DNA from: Cunninghamella blakesleeana
Taxonomy: Eukaryota; Mucoromycota; Mucoromycetes; Mucorales; Cunninghamellaceae
Assembly: GCA_017871115.1 (NCBI GenBank)
Contig: JAFCIZ010000005.1
Location: 248,001 to 312,000, forward strand
Direction of reading: 5' to 3'
Length of the DNA stretch: 64,000 nt
Shown here: in pieces, positions 25,942-36,581 of the stretch
Layout of the letters: each line of letters begins with the position of its first letter
Numbering within the stretch: position 1 is the first letter of the stretch
Program-made: the position numbers and the translations under genes
Notes under the pieces: model-generated
What the model was told of the DNA's origin: nothing
The model's input: the letters and a program-made list of their open reading frames with translations, nothing else
Databases searched by the model: none

Positions 25942-26718
25942 GTATCTAATAAACATATTCAAACTTGGATAAAAAATTGAATTAGGTGCATATTTTTTCA
26001 TTGGTTGGTTTATTTAAATACATACGTGTATACTATCATAGACATATGCATTTGATTAATAATATAAAATATAATAAAAAAGTTATGTAATTTATATTGC
26101 AATTTACTGTTATAAAATGATAATAAATACACTTATAGATATTAAATTTTCAATAAGCAATAATACATCAATGCTCAATATAAAAAAAGGATATACAAAA
26201 GAAAAAAATTAAAAAATATTTATTTATAAAAAACTAATAGCTAGATCAATTTATGGAAACATTACAAAGAAAAACCACAGCCATTATAAATGTCATATAA
26301 TAAAAAGAAATAAACAATATAACCAAGTAAAAAACGCTATTTGTAAGTAGCTAGGATACAAACATATTTATAAAAATAAATTAATAGAATAGAATTTTTA
26401 TAGTTGCTAAGATTATTTTATTTATGTTATATTTTCAAAAGTTCAAGATACTAACAATCAAAAAAATACAAGCCAACATAGGTAAATAATATACAACTAA
26501 AAGAAAAACTTATTATTATATATTTATATACTCATTTTTTTTTCTTTTTTTTTTTCTTAATTTTACTTACATGCATATTAGAAAATAAAAACCATTTAAA
26601 ACAAAAACTGAAGATTATGGTTATCTATTTATCAAGTTTATTATTATTATATAAGAGAGTAAATTCGCATATATATGGTATTAATTAAATAGTAAAATGA
26701 AATTAAAAAAAAAAATCA
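25833..26718. other. Intergenic with long TA/ATT microsatellite
   Basis: Lies between the secreted-protein stop codon and the stop of the next GH16 gene, so it is convergent. It holds a compound microsatellite (25842-25940) and otherwise AT-rich sequence without features. Confidence 0.6.
25842..25940. repeat. Compound (TA)n(ATT)n microsatellite
   Basis: About a dozen TA units followed by about 24 ATT units, starting 10 bp after the stop codon of the secreted-protein gene. It lies in the probable 3' UTR. Confidence 0.95.
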
Positions 26719-27187
26719 TTAACAAGTAATAGTAACATCTCTAACATAAGTAACAACAGGAGATTTTTGCTTTGCCCAATCAATAGGACCATTAGCCCAT
26801 TCAGCAGTCCATGGAGCAGTAGAACCATCCCAAAGACCTAATTGAATACGTCTATGTATAAAATAAGGAAAAATAAAGGAATTGATAATTAGTATTATCA
26901 TCACCAACATTAATGTACATATATACTTTATCAAACTTACAAAGGTTCTGTAGGATATTCATATTGACCATCCTTATTTTTGGTGGAAGCACGAGTTTTG
27001 GTGCGAACAATTTTACCATCAATTAACCAAGTGATTTTGCTAGGAGCCCAAGAAACTTCATAATTATGAAAACCAGTGGAAGGATCAGCATTACCAGGAA
27101 TTTGATTTACAGCACCATTAGCACCATAAACAATGTTTTTACCATAGAAATAATTAGATCTAATAATAATAATAAAAAGAAATATTT

Positions 27188-27227
<40 letters not shown>

Positions 27228-27710
27228 GCCAATAATGAAGTAAACTTACTGGACATGATCTTTATCACCACCAAGAATTTCATAATCAATTTCATCACCA
27301 CCATCACCCATACCAATGAAGGCAGTGATAGCACCACCAACGTTAGTAGTTTTCATAGTAGCAGCAAAGGTACCATATTGAAGATAAGTAGTATAATTTA
27401 AAACAGGGCCAGCACCAGCATGAACATTATAGGGTAAACCAGATTCTTGATCAATTTCACGAGTATATTGCCAAGGTTCATTTAATTTCATTTCAAGACC
27501 ATTCTCTGCAGTGAAAGCATAAGTAGTTTCATCGCCAGTAATTGTCCAACCTTCATGAGTTTTTCTAAAATCTGTTTTCACTGATTGACAGTTGGATTTA
27601 GATTCAGACTCTTTTTTATTTTCAGGATCTATATAACATCCTCGAACTGTCAATACAATACAGGCCAATGTAGCTAAAATAAAGGAAAGGGAGGTAGTAG
27701 AATAATACAT
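26719..27710 (-). CDS. Secreted GH16 (Crh-type) enzyme, tandem copy 1
   Basis: Three exons (27710-27250, 27159-26941, 26851-26719) give 270 residues. The start is placed at MYYSTTSLSF, the first residue of a good signal peptide; a longer in-frame extension upstream is only poly-Phe from T tracts. The catalytic motif DEIDYE lies at 139-144 (Glu140 and Glu144). It is preceded by LNYTTYLQYGTFAATMKT and followed by SNYFYGKN, FHNYEVSWAPSKITWLIDGK and IQLGLWDGS, the normal Crh order. There is no CBM18 and no GPI signal; the protein ends VRDVTITC. Crh enzymes transfer chitin chains to beta-glucan in the wall. The gene is a tandem paralog of the one at 29.5-30.5 kb: both intron positions and phases are identical, and upstream blocks are shared. 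An N-terminal insert of about ten residues rich in Lys, Glu and Ser after the signal peptide is unique to this copy. Confidence 0.92.
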
Positions 27711-27841
27711 AGTATTAAAAAAGAATGTAAAAAAAAAAAAAAAATGATGATTTAAATTAAAACACAAAATAAATCAAAATGACATTGAATTTATACCTTT
27801 TTTTTTTTTTTTCTATTAAAAAAAAAAAAATAGAAATATAA

Positions 27842-27912
27842 AAATAGAGTTTAGTAAAAATCATACTTTATATATATATATATATATACATATTTCCAAT
27901 AGAAAATTAAGT
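27842..27912 (-). promoter_or_regulatory. Proximal GH16 promoter block with CCAAT box, copy 1
   Basis: AAATAGAGTTTAG (27842-27854) and CCAATAGAAAATTAAGT (27896-27912) recur in the same order upstream of the second tandem GH16 gene (30601-30613 and 30640-30656). The CCAAT lies about 190 bp upstream of the start codon here and about 180 bp there. A CCAAT-binding complex site is plausible; the duplication itself is directly visible. Confidence 0.6.
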
Positions 27913-28306
27913 AAACTTCTTTATCTTCAATTTCTATTTTTCTTATTGAATTTTTGATAAAAATAACTAAAAAAATAATAGAACCTATTTTTAAATTTGT
28001 ATTAATCTGTAAAATGTATTTTTTCATTAATAAAACTATAGAATTATAAAAAATAAAGAAGTATATACATATACATATATATATAATAAATGACATAATG
28101 AATAAAGCGTCTAATACAAACAATATTAAAAGTAGCACGTAAAAAAAATATAAATCAAAAGTAAAATGGGCATTTCACTTTATAATTCTAAAATATTATT
28201 TTCATATTCATCAATCAAAAATTATAAAAAATAGAAAAAACGAAAAAGCGTATACTATCGTAATGATGGCAATAGCAGTATTCGAAATACACATAGAACT
28301 ATTTAT

Positions 28307-28385
28307 CCCCACACAAATTATCAAAACTCCGTTCATTTTCTGAAAGTGCTTTTTCTTAATTTAGTAGCGACTTTTGTTAATTGAT
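28307..28385 (-). promoter_or_regulatory. Distal conserved upstream block of GH16 copy 1
   Basis: About 78 bp that match 30998-31073 upstream of the second GH16 gene at most positions. The best-kept parts are CACAAATTATC, AAACTCCGTTCATTT, TTTCTTAATTTAG and CGTTAATTGATA (TGTTAATTGATA here). Spacers between these cores have diverged, as expected for binding sites under selection or for a fairly recent duplication. Confidence 0.6.
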
Positions 28386-28625
28386 AATTATGGTTTTTTC
28401 TCCTCCCATTAAAAAAAATAAAAAATAAACTAAAATTCCTTTATATATTATTAATAGTTTCATCGAGAAATATGATTATTTAGTGATATTTTATATAGAA
28501 ATAAAGATAAAAAAGAAGAAGAAAAGTATGGTTAATTTGATTTTATCGTATACATTAAAAGAAAAAGTTGTTTTTAGGTAATTATTAAAATTCATATGAA
28601 AATACCATCGTTAAAAAGGAAAAGC

Positions 28626-28666
<41 letters not shown>

Positions 28667-29300
28667 CACACCATATTTTATATGTTATACTATGATCAAT
28701 TATTCTAGAATAATAATAAAAAAAACCATTTCTTAATATACTGAATTAACTCCCCCAAAATGGAAACAGAATATGGCTAATCGGATTTTAAAAAAACGAT
28801 AAAAATTGACCAAAAAAATAACACCCCTCTTTTTCTTGATCTCTAAATTATTATTATTATTAAAAATATAAAATACATGGACTTAATTGTATATACATAC
28901 TAAATGCTAATTGATTAATCTTTCATAAAAAAATTAGTTACTAAATAATCATATGAAAATAATTTATTGGAACTTTACAAAAAAAAAAAAATAAAAAATA
29001 AAAGCATCATTACAAATCTGTATTTATTTCTTATATACGCGTTATAGTTTTCATATTTTTAAAAAAGCAAAACTATATTTCATACTAATACTTCAAAAAT
29101 TAAAACAATAAAAAAATATGTCTAAATGAACAGGAATACTTGTAAATGACTAGAATACAATTATATACATATTTGTAGTTACTATAAATGAATTAAAATA
29201 TGTATATTGTTATAGTTTCTAATTTTTTTTTTTAAAAAAAAAAGTCCAATTATTTCCTCCCGAAAAATACAAGTTATTAAAACTAAAAGAACTATTTATG

Positions 29301-29341
<41 letters not shown>

Positions 29342-29475
29342 TGAAACTAGTTGAAACTAGTGATGATTTTTTTTATTAATCATGAAGTTTATTTATTATT
29401 ATTAAATAAAAGAGGTAGATTCAAATACAAATAAATTAGGTATTAGGTGAATGGGCAAAATAAAATAAAAAATCT

Positions 29476-29668
29476 TTAACAAGAAATGGTAACGTCTCTA
29501 ACATAAGAAACAACTGGAGATTTTTGCTTTGGCCAGTCAATAGGACCATTAGCCCAGTTGGCAGTCCATGGAGCAGTAGAACCATCCCAGAGACCTAATT
29601 GAATACGTCTATATATGAAATGAAGTAATAATAATAAAAAGTATTAATGATTAGTATCATTATCAACT

Positions 29669-29699
<31 letters not shown>

Positions 29700-30465
29700 C
29701 TATTTATTAAAACTTACAAAGGTTGGGTAGGATATTCATATTGGTTTTTCTTGTTTTTGGTAGCAGAACGTTCTTTGGTGCGAACAACTTTATTATCAAT
29801 TAACCAAGTGATTTTGCTAGGAGTCCAAGTGATTTTATAATTATGATAACCAGTTGAAGGTTTGGCACCACTAGGGATCTTATTAACAGCACCATTAGCA
29901 CCATAAACAATGTTTTTACCATAGAAATAATTAGATCTATAATTATTAATAATAATAAAAGGAAAGAACGTTTAATCAATGAATGAATATAAAACATTAT
30001 TATTGTAATATATATATATATAATAAAATAAACTTACTGGATATTATCTTTGTTTCCACCAAGAATTTCATAATCAATTTCATCACCACCGTTAGCAATA
30101 CCAATGAAGGCAGTGATAGCACCACCAACGTTAGTAGTTTTCATAGTAGCAGCAAAGGAACCATATTGAAGATAAGTAGTATAATTTAAGGTAGGACCTT
30201 CACCAGCATATTGATTGAAAGGTAAACCTGATTCTTTATCCATTTTACGAACGTATTTCCAAGGTTTATTTAATTTCATTTCAAGACCATTCTTAGTGTA
30301 AGCATAAGTGCTTTTAGGTCCAATGACTTTCCAGCCGTTGTGTGATTTTCTAAAATCAGTTTTCATGGCTTTACATGATCCTCGGGCTTCATGGTTTAAA
30401 GTAGCACCTTGAACAGCTAATACAATACATGCGATAGCAACTAAAATGAAGGAAAGAGAATACAT
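29476..30465 (-). CDS. Secreted GH16 (Crh-type) enzyme, tandem copy 2
   Basis: Three exons (30465-30038, 29936-29718, 29608-29476) give 259 residues. A signal peptide (MYSLSFILVAIACIVLAVQG) is followed directly by the GH16 domain. The catalytic motif DEIDYE lies at 128-133 (Glu129 and Glu133), with the preceding LNYTTYLQYGSFAATMKT and following strands nearly identical to those of the neighbouring copy. The second and third exons have exactly the same lengths as in copy 1 (219 and 133 nt) and both introns are in phase 2, so tandem duplication is clear. The mature protein is more basic than copy 1. The expected role is chitin-glucan cross-linking at the cell wall. No GPI signal or carbohydrate-binding module is present. 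Both copies look functional. Confidence 0.92.
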
Positions 30466-30600
30466 TATAATGTATTACTTTTAAAAAAAAAAAAAAAAAA
30501 AAGGAATGGGAAGGTTATAAATTAAAAAATAAGAAAAAAAAAGGGAAATGGAAATGAAAAGAAAAATAAAATTGATTTTAAATTTATACTTTTTTTAATG

Positions 30601-30656
30601 AAATAGAGTTTAGAAATATATATTATTATTTTTGATGTTCCAATAGAAAATTAAGT
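30601..30656 (-). promoter_or_regulatory. Proximal GH16 promoter block with CCAAT box, copy 2
   Basis: Contains AAATAGAGTTTAG (30601-30613) and CCAATAGAAAATTAAGT (30640-30656), identical to the elements upstream of the first tandem copy and at nearly the same distance from the ATG. Confidence 0.6.
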
Positions 30657-30997
30657 TATTTTTTCTTCTCCTCATTTTTTTTTTTTTTTTGATAGATTTT
30701 TCGATATTTATAATAAAATAGCTATTTTTAAATATATTGACCAAAGAAGTATTTTATGTTTTTAAAAATAAAAATAAATATAAAAAAAATTATATAATAA
30801 ATTATATTTTGAATTTAAGAAACATTAAGTACATATATTACAATTTAAACATGTCAAAAAAAATGGAAAAAAAGATCAGCAACTTTTGTATTAATTGTTC
30901 TGGAACAATAAGTCTCATATTTATCAATAAATAATAGATGATGTTCAATTTTTATGGTAATGAAAAATATGTTTTTAGTGTATGACAATAATTCATA

Positions 30998-31073
30998 CCC
31001 GCACAAATTATCGAAACTCCGTTCATTTCCACTGCTCTCTTTCTTAATTTAGCACCTCCTTTCGTTAATTGAT
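30998..31073 (-). promoter_or_regulatory. Distal conserved upstream block of GH16 copy 2
   Basis: Counterpart of 28307-28385. Cores CACAAATTATC, AAACTCCGTTCATTT, TTTCTTAATTTAG and CGTTAATTGATA are kept in order and spacing, about 530-600 bp upstream of the start codon. Confidence 0.6.
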
Positions 31074-32033
31074 ACTTCTTCAAAATTGAAAATTAGAGGA
31101 TAACAAATAGTATTTAATTTGGTTTAGTTTGTTTTTTCAAAAAAAATTAAAATTAATGATTGTCGAATGATTAGACTTAATTTTATTTCTAAAAAATAAA
31201 ATTCTTCATATAAAAGAATTCTTTTAAAAAAAATAACTTTGATATGTAGCTATTTATTAAAAAAATTAAAAAAAAAAAACCCTATTTATAACTATATATA
31301 GTTTATAAATAATATAATTCATTTTATTTTTAATTTTCTTTTTTTTATAAATATATATACAAATATATATATTTTTATAAATCGGATGATGGATTTAAGT
31401 ATTATATGTGTACTCCATTCATTTTTTTTTTTTATATGAAAATCCAATTTATTTGTACCAGATGAAAAGATGAAAATGATAATCCATACCGACTATAAAT
31501 AAGATTCACGTGTATTTCAAAGGGGAGGTTTAGGTACAATCTTACCCATTTTTTATGAAAACATGATTATTATTATTATTTTTTGGGACACATAACAACA
31601 AAATGAAAAAAATAAAACAAAACATCTATAATCGCTTATCAATTTTTCTTTATTATTATTATTATTAATATAATAATAATAATATAAAAAACGGATAATA
31701 CATAAAATAATAACTAAAATATTAATAGGGTGAATAATAATAATCATACTAAATAATGAAAGAGGATAAGTTATATATAAAAGGTATAATAATAATAAGA
31801 ATAATATATAAGAAAAAATGGATAAAATGATAAGAATAAAAAGTGGATAAGGTATATATATAAATAAATAAGTAGATAATCATAAATAAATAAATAGAGA
31901 TAGTATATATAATAAATAAAGAATGTAATGCAAATGAATGAATGATATATGTTTTATAAGAAGAAGAAGAAGAAGAAGAAAAAAAGAAATGTAATGAAGA
32001 ATAATCTTTATATTTTCTTTTCTTTTTTTTTTT

Positions 32034-34019
32034 TTAATCTTCCATCGTTAATAACAGATCGTCTGGTCCTGCCCAAAGACTAATCATGATAGCTGTTGAT
32101 AAAACAATAGTAAATCGAAACCATCTCCAAATTCTATGTAAAGCTTTAGATATCCATTTTCTTATTAAGCCATGTTTATTCATAGAAGGATCATATTTAG
32201 CCATAGTAGAACCAGTAGATGATAAATCAGGATATATATCTTGACCAGGGAAAGAAGGTACCTGATATTCTACCAACATATTATTTTCATGATGATGTGG
32301 CATTAAAGGTAAAGAGGCAATAGAAGATGGTCCACCACGATGTCTTAATGTATAAGGGTCTCCAACTGCGGATATGGAAGGATTTAACATCATTAATTCT
32401 TCATCATCATCAGGATATGATGAAGAAAAGGGATGTCTTGAACGATCAATGCCTTGTTCTAATTCATAAATTAAACTGAGAGCATCATCAATATAGTTAG
32501 AATCTACACCTGATGCCTTAGTCATTAAGGTTTCAAAAGGATCCATTTCAAAAAAGTCACGATTAAATAAAGATGAAGAGCTATTGGATTTCGAAGATGA
32601 GTGCATAGAAGAAGGTGGAGAGGTATGTGTAGGAGGGAAATGAAAGGTGTCATTTAAATTATTATCTTGTTGTAAATATTGACCGGATTGTGAATTATTT
32701 TTCTTTTTCTTTTTTTCTTTTTCTAGCTGTTGTAGTCTTTGTTTTTTAACCCATTCCATTTCCAACTCACTTAATAAATTAGACTGTTTACGGGGAGTAT
32801 GATCATCGTCATTCATGAAAATATCACTTGGACAAGGTGTAGAAGTAACGGAATGGATTTGAACACCGCGATCTTTTAATTTTTGCAAAGTAAATCGATG
32901 TTCTTCCAGGGAGGCGTTTAGTTCATTAATATGTTGGAATTGGCGATCATAAGTTTCCTGTAGCTGTTTAAACCCAGCTTCAGTAAATTCAAATTGTTCA
33001 AACTGCTGTTTTAATTGACTTAGGTCGGATAAAGCCATTTTTAATTTATTTTCCAAGATATTTTTTGCATTCAATACTTCTTGGTGGTCTTTTTGCAATT
33101 TTTCCATATCATTTAACAGTTCAGAAATTTCTTCTTCTTCGTCATCGTCGTCGTATCCGTCGCCATTCTTTTTTTTTTTTCTAAAACGAGAAGAGGTAGA
33201 TGTAGAGGACATGGATGGATGTAATTGTCTATCATTCATAGCTTCTAATTCGTGGATTTTGCTTGTTGCCATTTCTAAATCTGATTTTAATGCAGAGATT
33301 TCCCTTTCCAATTCTTTTGTACGTTGACTATTATCGTTTTTGATATGATCTTGTTCATTCAATAATCCTTCTAATTTTTCATTTAATTCTGTATTTTTCA
33401 TTTCCAATACTTCAATCATTGCTTGTCTTGTATTCATGGATGGTATAAATCTCATTTCTGGGCATTCATCATCGTCACTAGATTCTTCAATAGTGGTTGT
33501 AGATTGAACAATCCCTTCATTATTATTTTGGTTTTGAACTGAATTTAATAACTGTTTATAATTTTCTTCCAATTGTACATTAGTACTTAATAATTGTTTT
33601 CCAATTTCTGCTGCTAATTTCAAATCTATATAAATATTTATAAGAAATAAATAGTATTAATAAAAAAAAAAAAAAAACATAACATTTATTTTATTAGTTT
33701 ATTGTGCTATTTTATTTTATCCAAATCACATGAAATTAATATATCATTCTTTTTATTTATTTATTTATTATTATTATTAATATTTAATATTAAAAATAAC
33801 TTTTTTACCTTCTTCTTTTTCTCTTAATGCAGCGTAGGCATTTTTTAACATTGGTATAAGATCTTGAGGTGTTTTATCAGCAATCCATGAAAAAGAAGAA
33901 AGTAATGAAGTAGTTGAATTAGTTGAAAATGTAGGTGAAGGTGGAACAACTTTTTGTTTATTATTAGTATCATTAACTTGAGAAGCTAATGTTAATGGTG
34001 GTGGTTTATTAAATGACAT
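32034..34019 (-). CDS. Tail-anchored coiled-coil protein with CC1/HAP1-N-like box
   Basis: Two exons (34019-33809 and 33625-32034) encode 600 residues. After a disordered start comes a helical segment ending ALREKEE, and then DLKLAAEIGKQLLSTNVQLE (about 71-90). The AAxxGxxLL pattern is that of the CC1 box / HAP1-N start of dynein and kinesin adaptors such as BICD, TRAK and Spindly. Heptad-rich coiled coil follows to about 310, with an interruption at the acidic DDDDEEEE stretch. The remaining half is mainly low-complexity. Near the C-terminus, HRIWRWFRF is followed by one hydrophobic span (about 573-590) and a ten-residue tail, the layout of a tail-anchored membrane protein. The likely role is attaching an organelle to a motor; this is inference from motif and topology, since I do not recognise a named ortholog. 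Both splice sites keep the frame. Confidence 0.75.
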
Positions 34020-34119
34020 TTTATTTATTTATTTAATAATAAATAATAAGCCGTATTAAGTAAAAATGGTTTACTGTTTTAAAAAGTAGATGGCAGAATA
34101 AATAATAGTAGTAATAGTA

Positions 34120-34155
<36 letters not shown>

Positions 34156-34670
34156 GAAAAGGTTAATAAAATGAAAAGAGAAGGAAGAAAAAAAATAAAA
34201 AAAAGGAAAAGGAAAAGAAAGGAAAGGAGCCTAACTTTTTTATTTTTTTCACCTGCTAATTTTTCGCCGATTTAAATAAATTCATATGAAAATTTTCTAC
34301 CCCTTTTTTCAATAATAATAACAAAAAAAAGCATAAATAAATAAATTACACATGAATCAAAAAAAAAAAAAAAAAAAAAATAGAATAGATAATGAGTGTC
34401 CCCTCATCAAACAAAGGGTGAACGCCATATTTATATTAAGAAAAAATCATAATAAATAAAAGTGCTTATCTAATCCTGGATCATCTCTTTCTTTTTTTTT
34501 ATCTTTTTTTAAAAAAATAATAAACAATAAATTATTATAAAACATTACACTATAAAAACCGTTTTAAATCATTTATAAAACAATAACACAATTTATACAT
34601 ATATTTTTTGAAGAGAGGAATTAAAACAAAATTTATTTATATTATTATTTTATTAAAAATAAAAAAAAAT
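34020..34670. other. Intergenic, coiled-coil gene upstream / RPL5 3' side
   Basis: AT-rich with TAA repeats (34103-34152) and A tracts. No coding or RNA signal was seen. Confidence 0.6.
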
Positions 34671-36076
34671 TTATTGAGACTTTTCGAAAGCAGCTTTCTT
34701 ATCAGCAATCTTAGCATCACGTTGTTTCTTGTTAAGAGCCTTAGGACGACGGTAGTGTTGAGTAACCTTCTTCTTTTCAGAGGGTTTGGGAGAAGGATCA
34801 GCACGGATAGCTTCATGAGCTTCAGTGTACATATCTTCTAAAGCATCAGAGGTGATACCAGCCTTGATGAAACCAGCAAAGTGCTTCTTGTAACGTTCTT
34901 CATCTTCTTCTTCCAAGTATTCCATATATTCAGCAACGTGAACACCAAAGATATAGTTACGTAATAATTCGTCATCGTTGGTCTTGGTTTCGATATCATA
35001 ACCAGGGAAACGAGTACCAGAGTGAGGAATGAAGATACCACCATCAGAGGCACCCTTCATGGCACCAAAGACACGAGCACCGGTGGAGGTACGAGCTAAA
35101 CCAACATCTAAGAAGGCCTTGAAAGGACGAGGACCTTCTTCATTAGCTTCGGTCATAACGATAGCACCATCGGGTTCGGAAACACCTTCGTATTTATCAG
35201 CAAGACCCAACTTGGTTAAAGTACGACGAGCTAATAATAAACCAGTAGCGTAAGCAGCAGCCCAGTTAGTTAAACCACCCTTAATACCATAACGAGGTAA
35301 TTCGTGAGCATAAGCAGCGGATAAAACGAAATCACCTTGGAGTTTGGCATAAATGATTTGACAAATGATATCCTTGTTGGTGAAACGAACAACTAATCTG
35401 TATTTAGGAGAGTTGTATTTATTCTTGGCTTGGACAACAAGTCTCTTACGAGCGTAGTAGTCGGTCTTACCCTCTATTTTAATAATAAAGAAAATAAAGC
35501 ATGAATAAATGTAGGATAATGTATATAAAAGAAGCTTTCACACATATTAAATATAAAAAATGAATCAGATAGGGGCGAAAAAGACTAATAATCACCCAGT
35601 AGGTAGTAGCCTACTGTCACATGAACTATACTTTGCAAATCATCATATTTTTCATTTTTTATATCATATATGTGTGTCGTTTATATAGATTCTTATATCC
35701 CAAAAATATAATATAAAATAAACCCTTATTTATTTATATAATTACCTCTACGTCTACGATACTTGACTTGGTAACGCTTGAAGTAAGCCTTGTTCTTTTG
35801 TAATTTAACGAAAGGCTATATATATTATTTAATAATTTTATGTTGTAATAATAAAAATAGATGGAGTATAAATTAGATGGTTACTAGATTCAGTGTAAAA
35901 ATTTATATTTATCCATTCAATTTTTTTTTCTTTTGAAACAGGTTTATCATCCATCCATCCATCCATCCGTTTCGTTCATCCATCCATCATTTTATATTAT
36001 CGTATCCTATTTATTTATTTATTTTTTTATATCATAGAAAAAAAAATGAAATAAAAGAAGAGTTATAATTTACCAT
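34671..36076 (-). CDS. RPL5: 60S ribosomal protein L5 (uL18)
   Basis: Three coding exons: 36076-36074 (the ATG alone), 35815-35746 and 35473-34671, for 291 residues. The sequence begins [20 protein letters not shown], then [19 protein letters not shown], and continues through the full uL18 fold to a basic C-terminal tail. This matches eukaryotic RPL5 over its whole length (yeast and human are about 297). RPL5 binds 5S rRNA with RPL11, and the 5S RNP is placed in the central protuberance of the 60S subunit. Codon use is markedly richer in C- and G-ending codons than in neighbouring genes, as expected for a very highly expressed gene. Intron 1 directly after the start codon and an intron 2 carrying a box C/D snoRNA are typical of ribosomal-protein genes. 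Confidence 0.97.
35555..35660 (-). ncRNA. Intronic box C/D snoRNA in RPL5 intron 2
   Basis: On the minus strand within the second RPL5 intron there is a C box ATGATGA (35646-35640) and a D box CTGA (35568-35565). They are bracketed by a perfect 10-bp terminal stem, AAAAAATGAA (35660-35651) with TTCATTTTTT (35564-35555). Immediately before box D the sequence TTTCGCCCCTAT is complementary to the universally conserved LSU rRNA stretch ATAGGGGCGAAA. A further ATTAGTC matches the following GACTAAT after a 2-nt bulge. The fifth nucleotide upstream of box D would pair with the second G of ATAGG, the predicted 2'-O-methyl site. A TGATTA sequence between the boxes may be C'. Ribosomal-protein introns commonly host such guides, and human RPL5 hosts SNORD21. 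Confidence 0.85.
35948..35989. repeat. (ATCC)n tetranucleotide repeat in RPL5 intron 1
   Basis: About nine ATCC units, interrupted once by a GTTTCGTT segment, within the intron that follows the RPL5 start codon. Confidence 0.8.
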
Positions 36077-36581
36077 GATTACTGGCTACAAAAAAAAAGA
36101 GGAAGAAATAGACTTTTTGAAAACTATTTTCAAAATTATATCCAAAAAAAATTGCGCGATAAAAATTTAACCACCGCCATTTTTTTTTTTTCTTTGATCG
36201 AATATAATTTCAAAAATTATTTTACAATGGCCACAATATTTATTATAATATATAAATATAATAAAAAAATACAAATAAATATATATGATAATTATTTATT
36301 ATAATATATATATTTTAAATAATAATAATAATAATAATAGTAATAAGAATAATAATAATAGTAATAATAATAATAATAGTGATAATAGTGATATCCAAAA
36401 AAAAAAAAACTAAGAATACTCATTTATTCAATAATAAATGAAAAATAATATATAATAAAATGAATGAATAATAATATAAAGTTGATAGACGTGTAGTTCG
36501 TTTTTTTTTATTTTATTTTATTTTTGTTTTCCTTTTTTATTTTTCAATAAGGAACCAGCCTTCTCAACATATCTTTGCTTT
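36077..36581. other. RPL5 promoter region / Lsb5-like gene 3' side
   Basis: 505 bp. Directly upstream of RPL5 lie TTGAAAACTATTTTCAAAATT (imperfect palindrome, about 36116-36136) and TTGCGCGATAAAAATTTAACC, less AT-rich than the flanks. The remainder is AAT repeats (about 36320-36390). Regulatory meaning is inferred. Confidence 0.4.

Larger units (their letters stand above)
27711..29475. other. Long upstream region of GH16 copy 1
   Basis: 1.76 kb, AT-rich. Two blocks here recur upstream of the tandem copy (27842-27912 and 28307-28385; listed separately). (TA)n tracts lie at about 28628-28662 and 29303-29332. No coding sequence was recognised. Confidence 0.55.
30466..32033. other. Upstream region of GH16 copy 2 and 3' side of coiled-coil gene
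   Basis: AT-rich. It carries the duplicated promoter blocks (30601-30656 and 30998-31073). The part from about 31550 has ATT/TAA repeats and (GAA)n at about 31961-31980 and serves as 3' flank of the next minus-strand gene. No further gene was seen. Confidence 0.55.

Noticed and set aside
25691..25972. Frame with a long run of Tyr codons after the secreted-protein gene
   Set aside because: It overlaps the real gene in another frame and then only translates the (TA)n(ATT)n microsatellite.
35816..36073. Possible second snoRNA in RPL5 intron 1 (ATGATGG and CTGA present)
   Set aside because: The C-box-like sequence is part of the ATCC/GGAT repeat, there is no terminal stem, and no rRNA complementarity was recognised.
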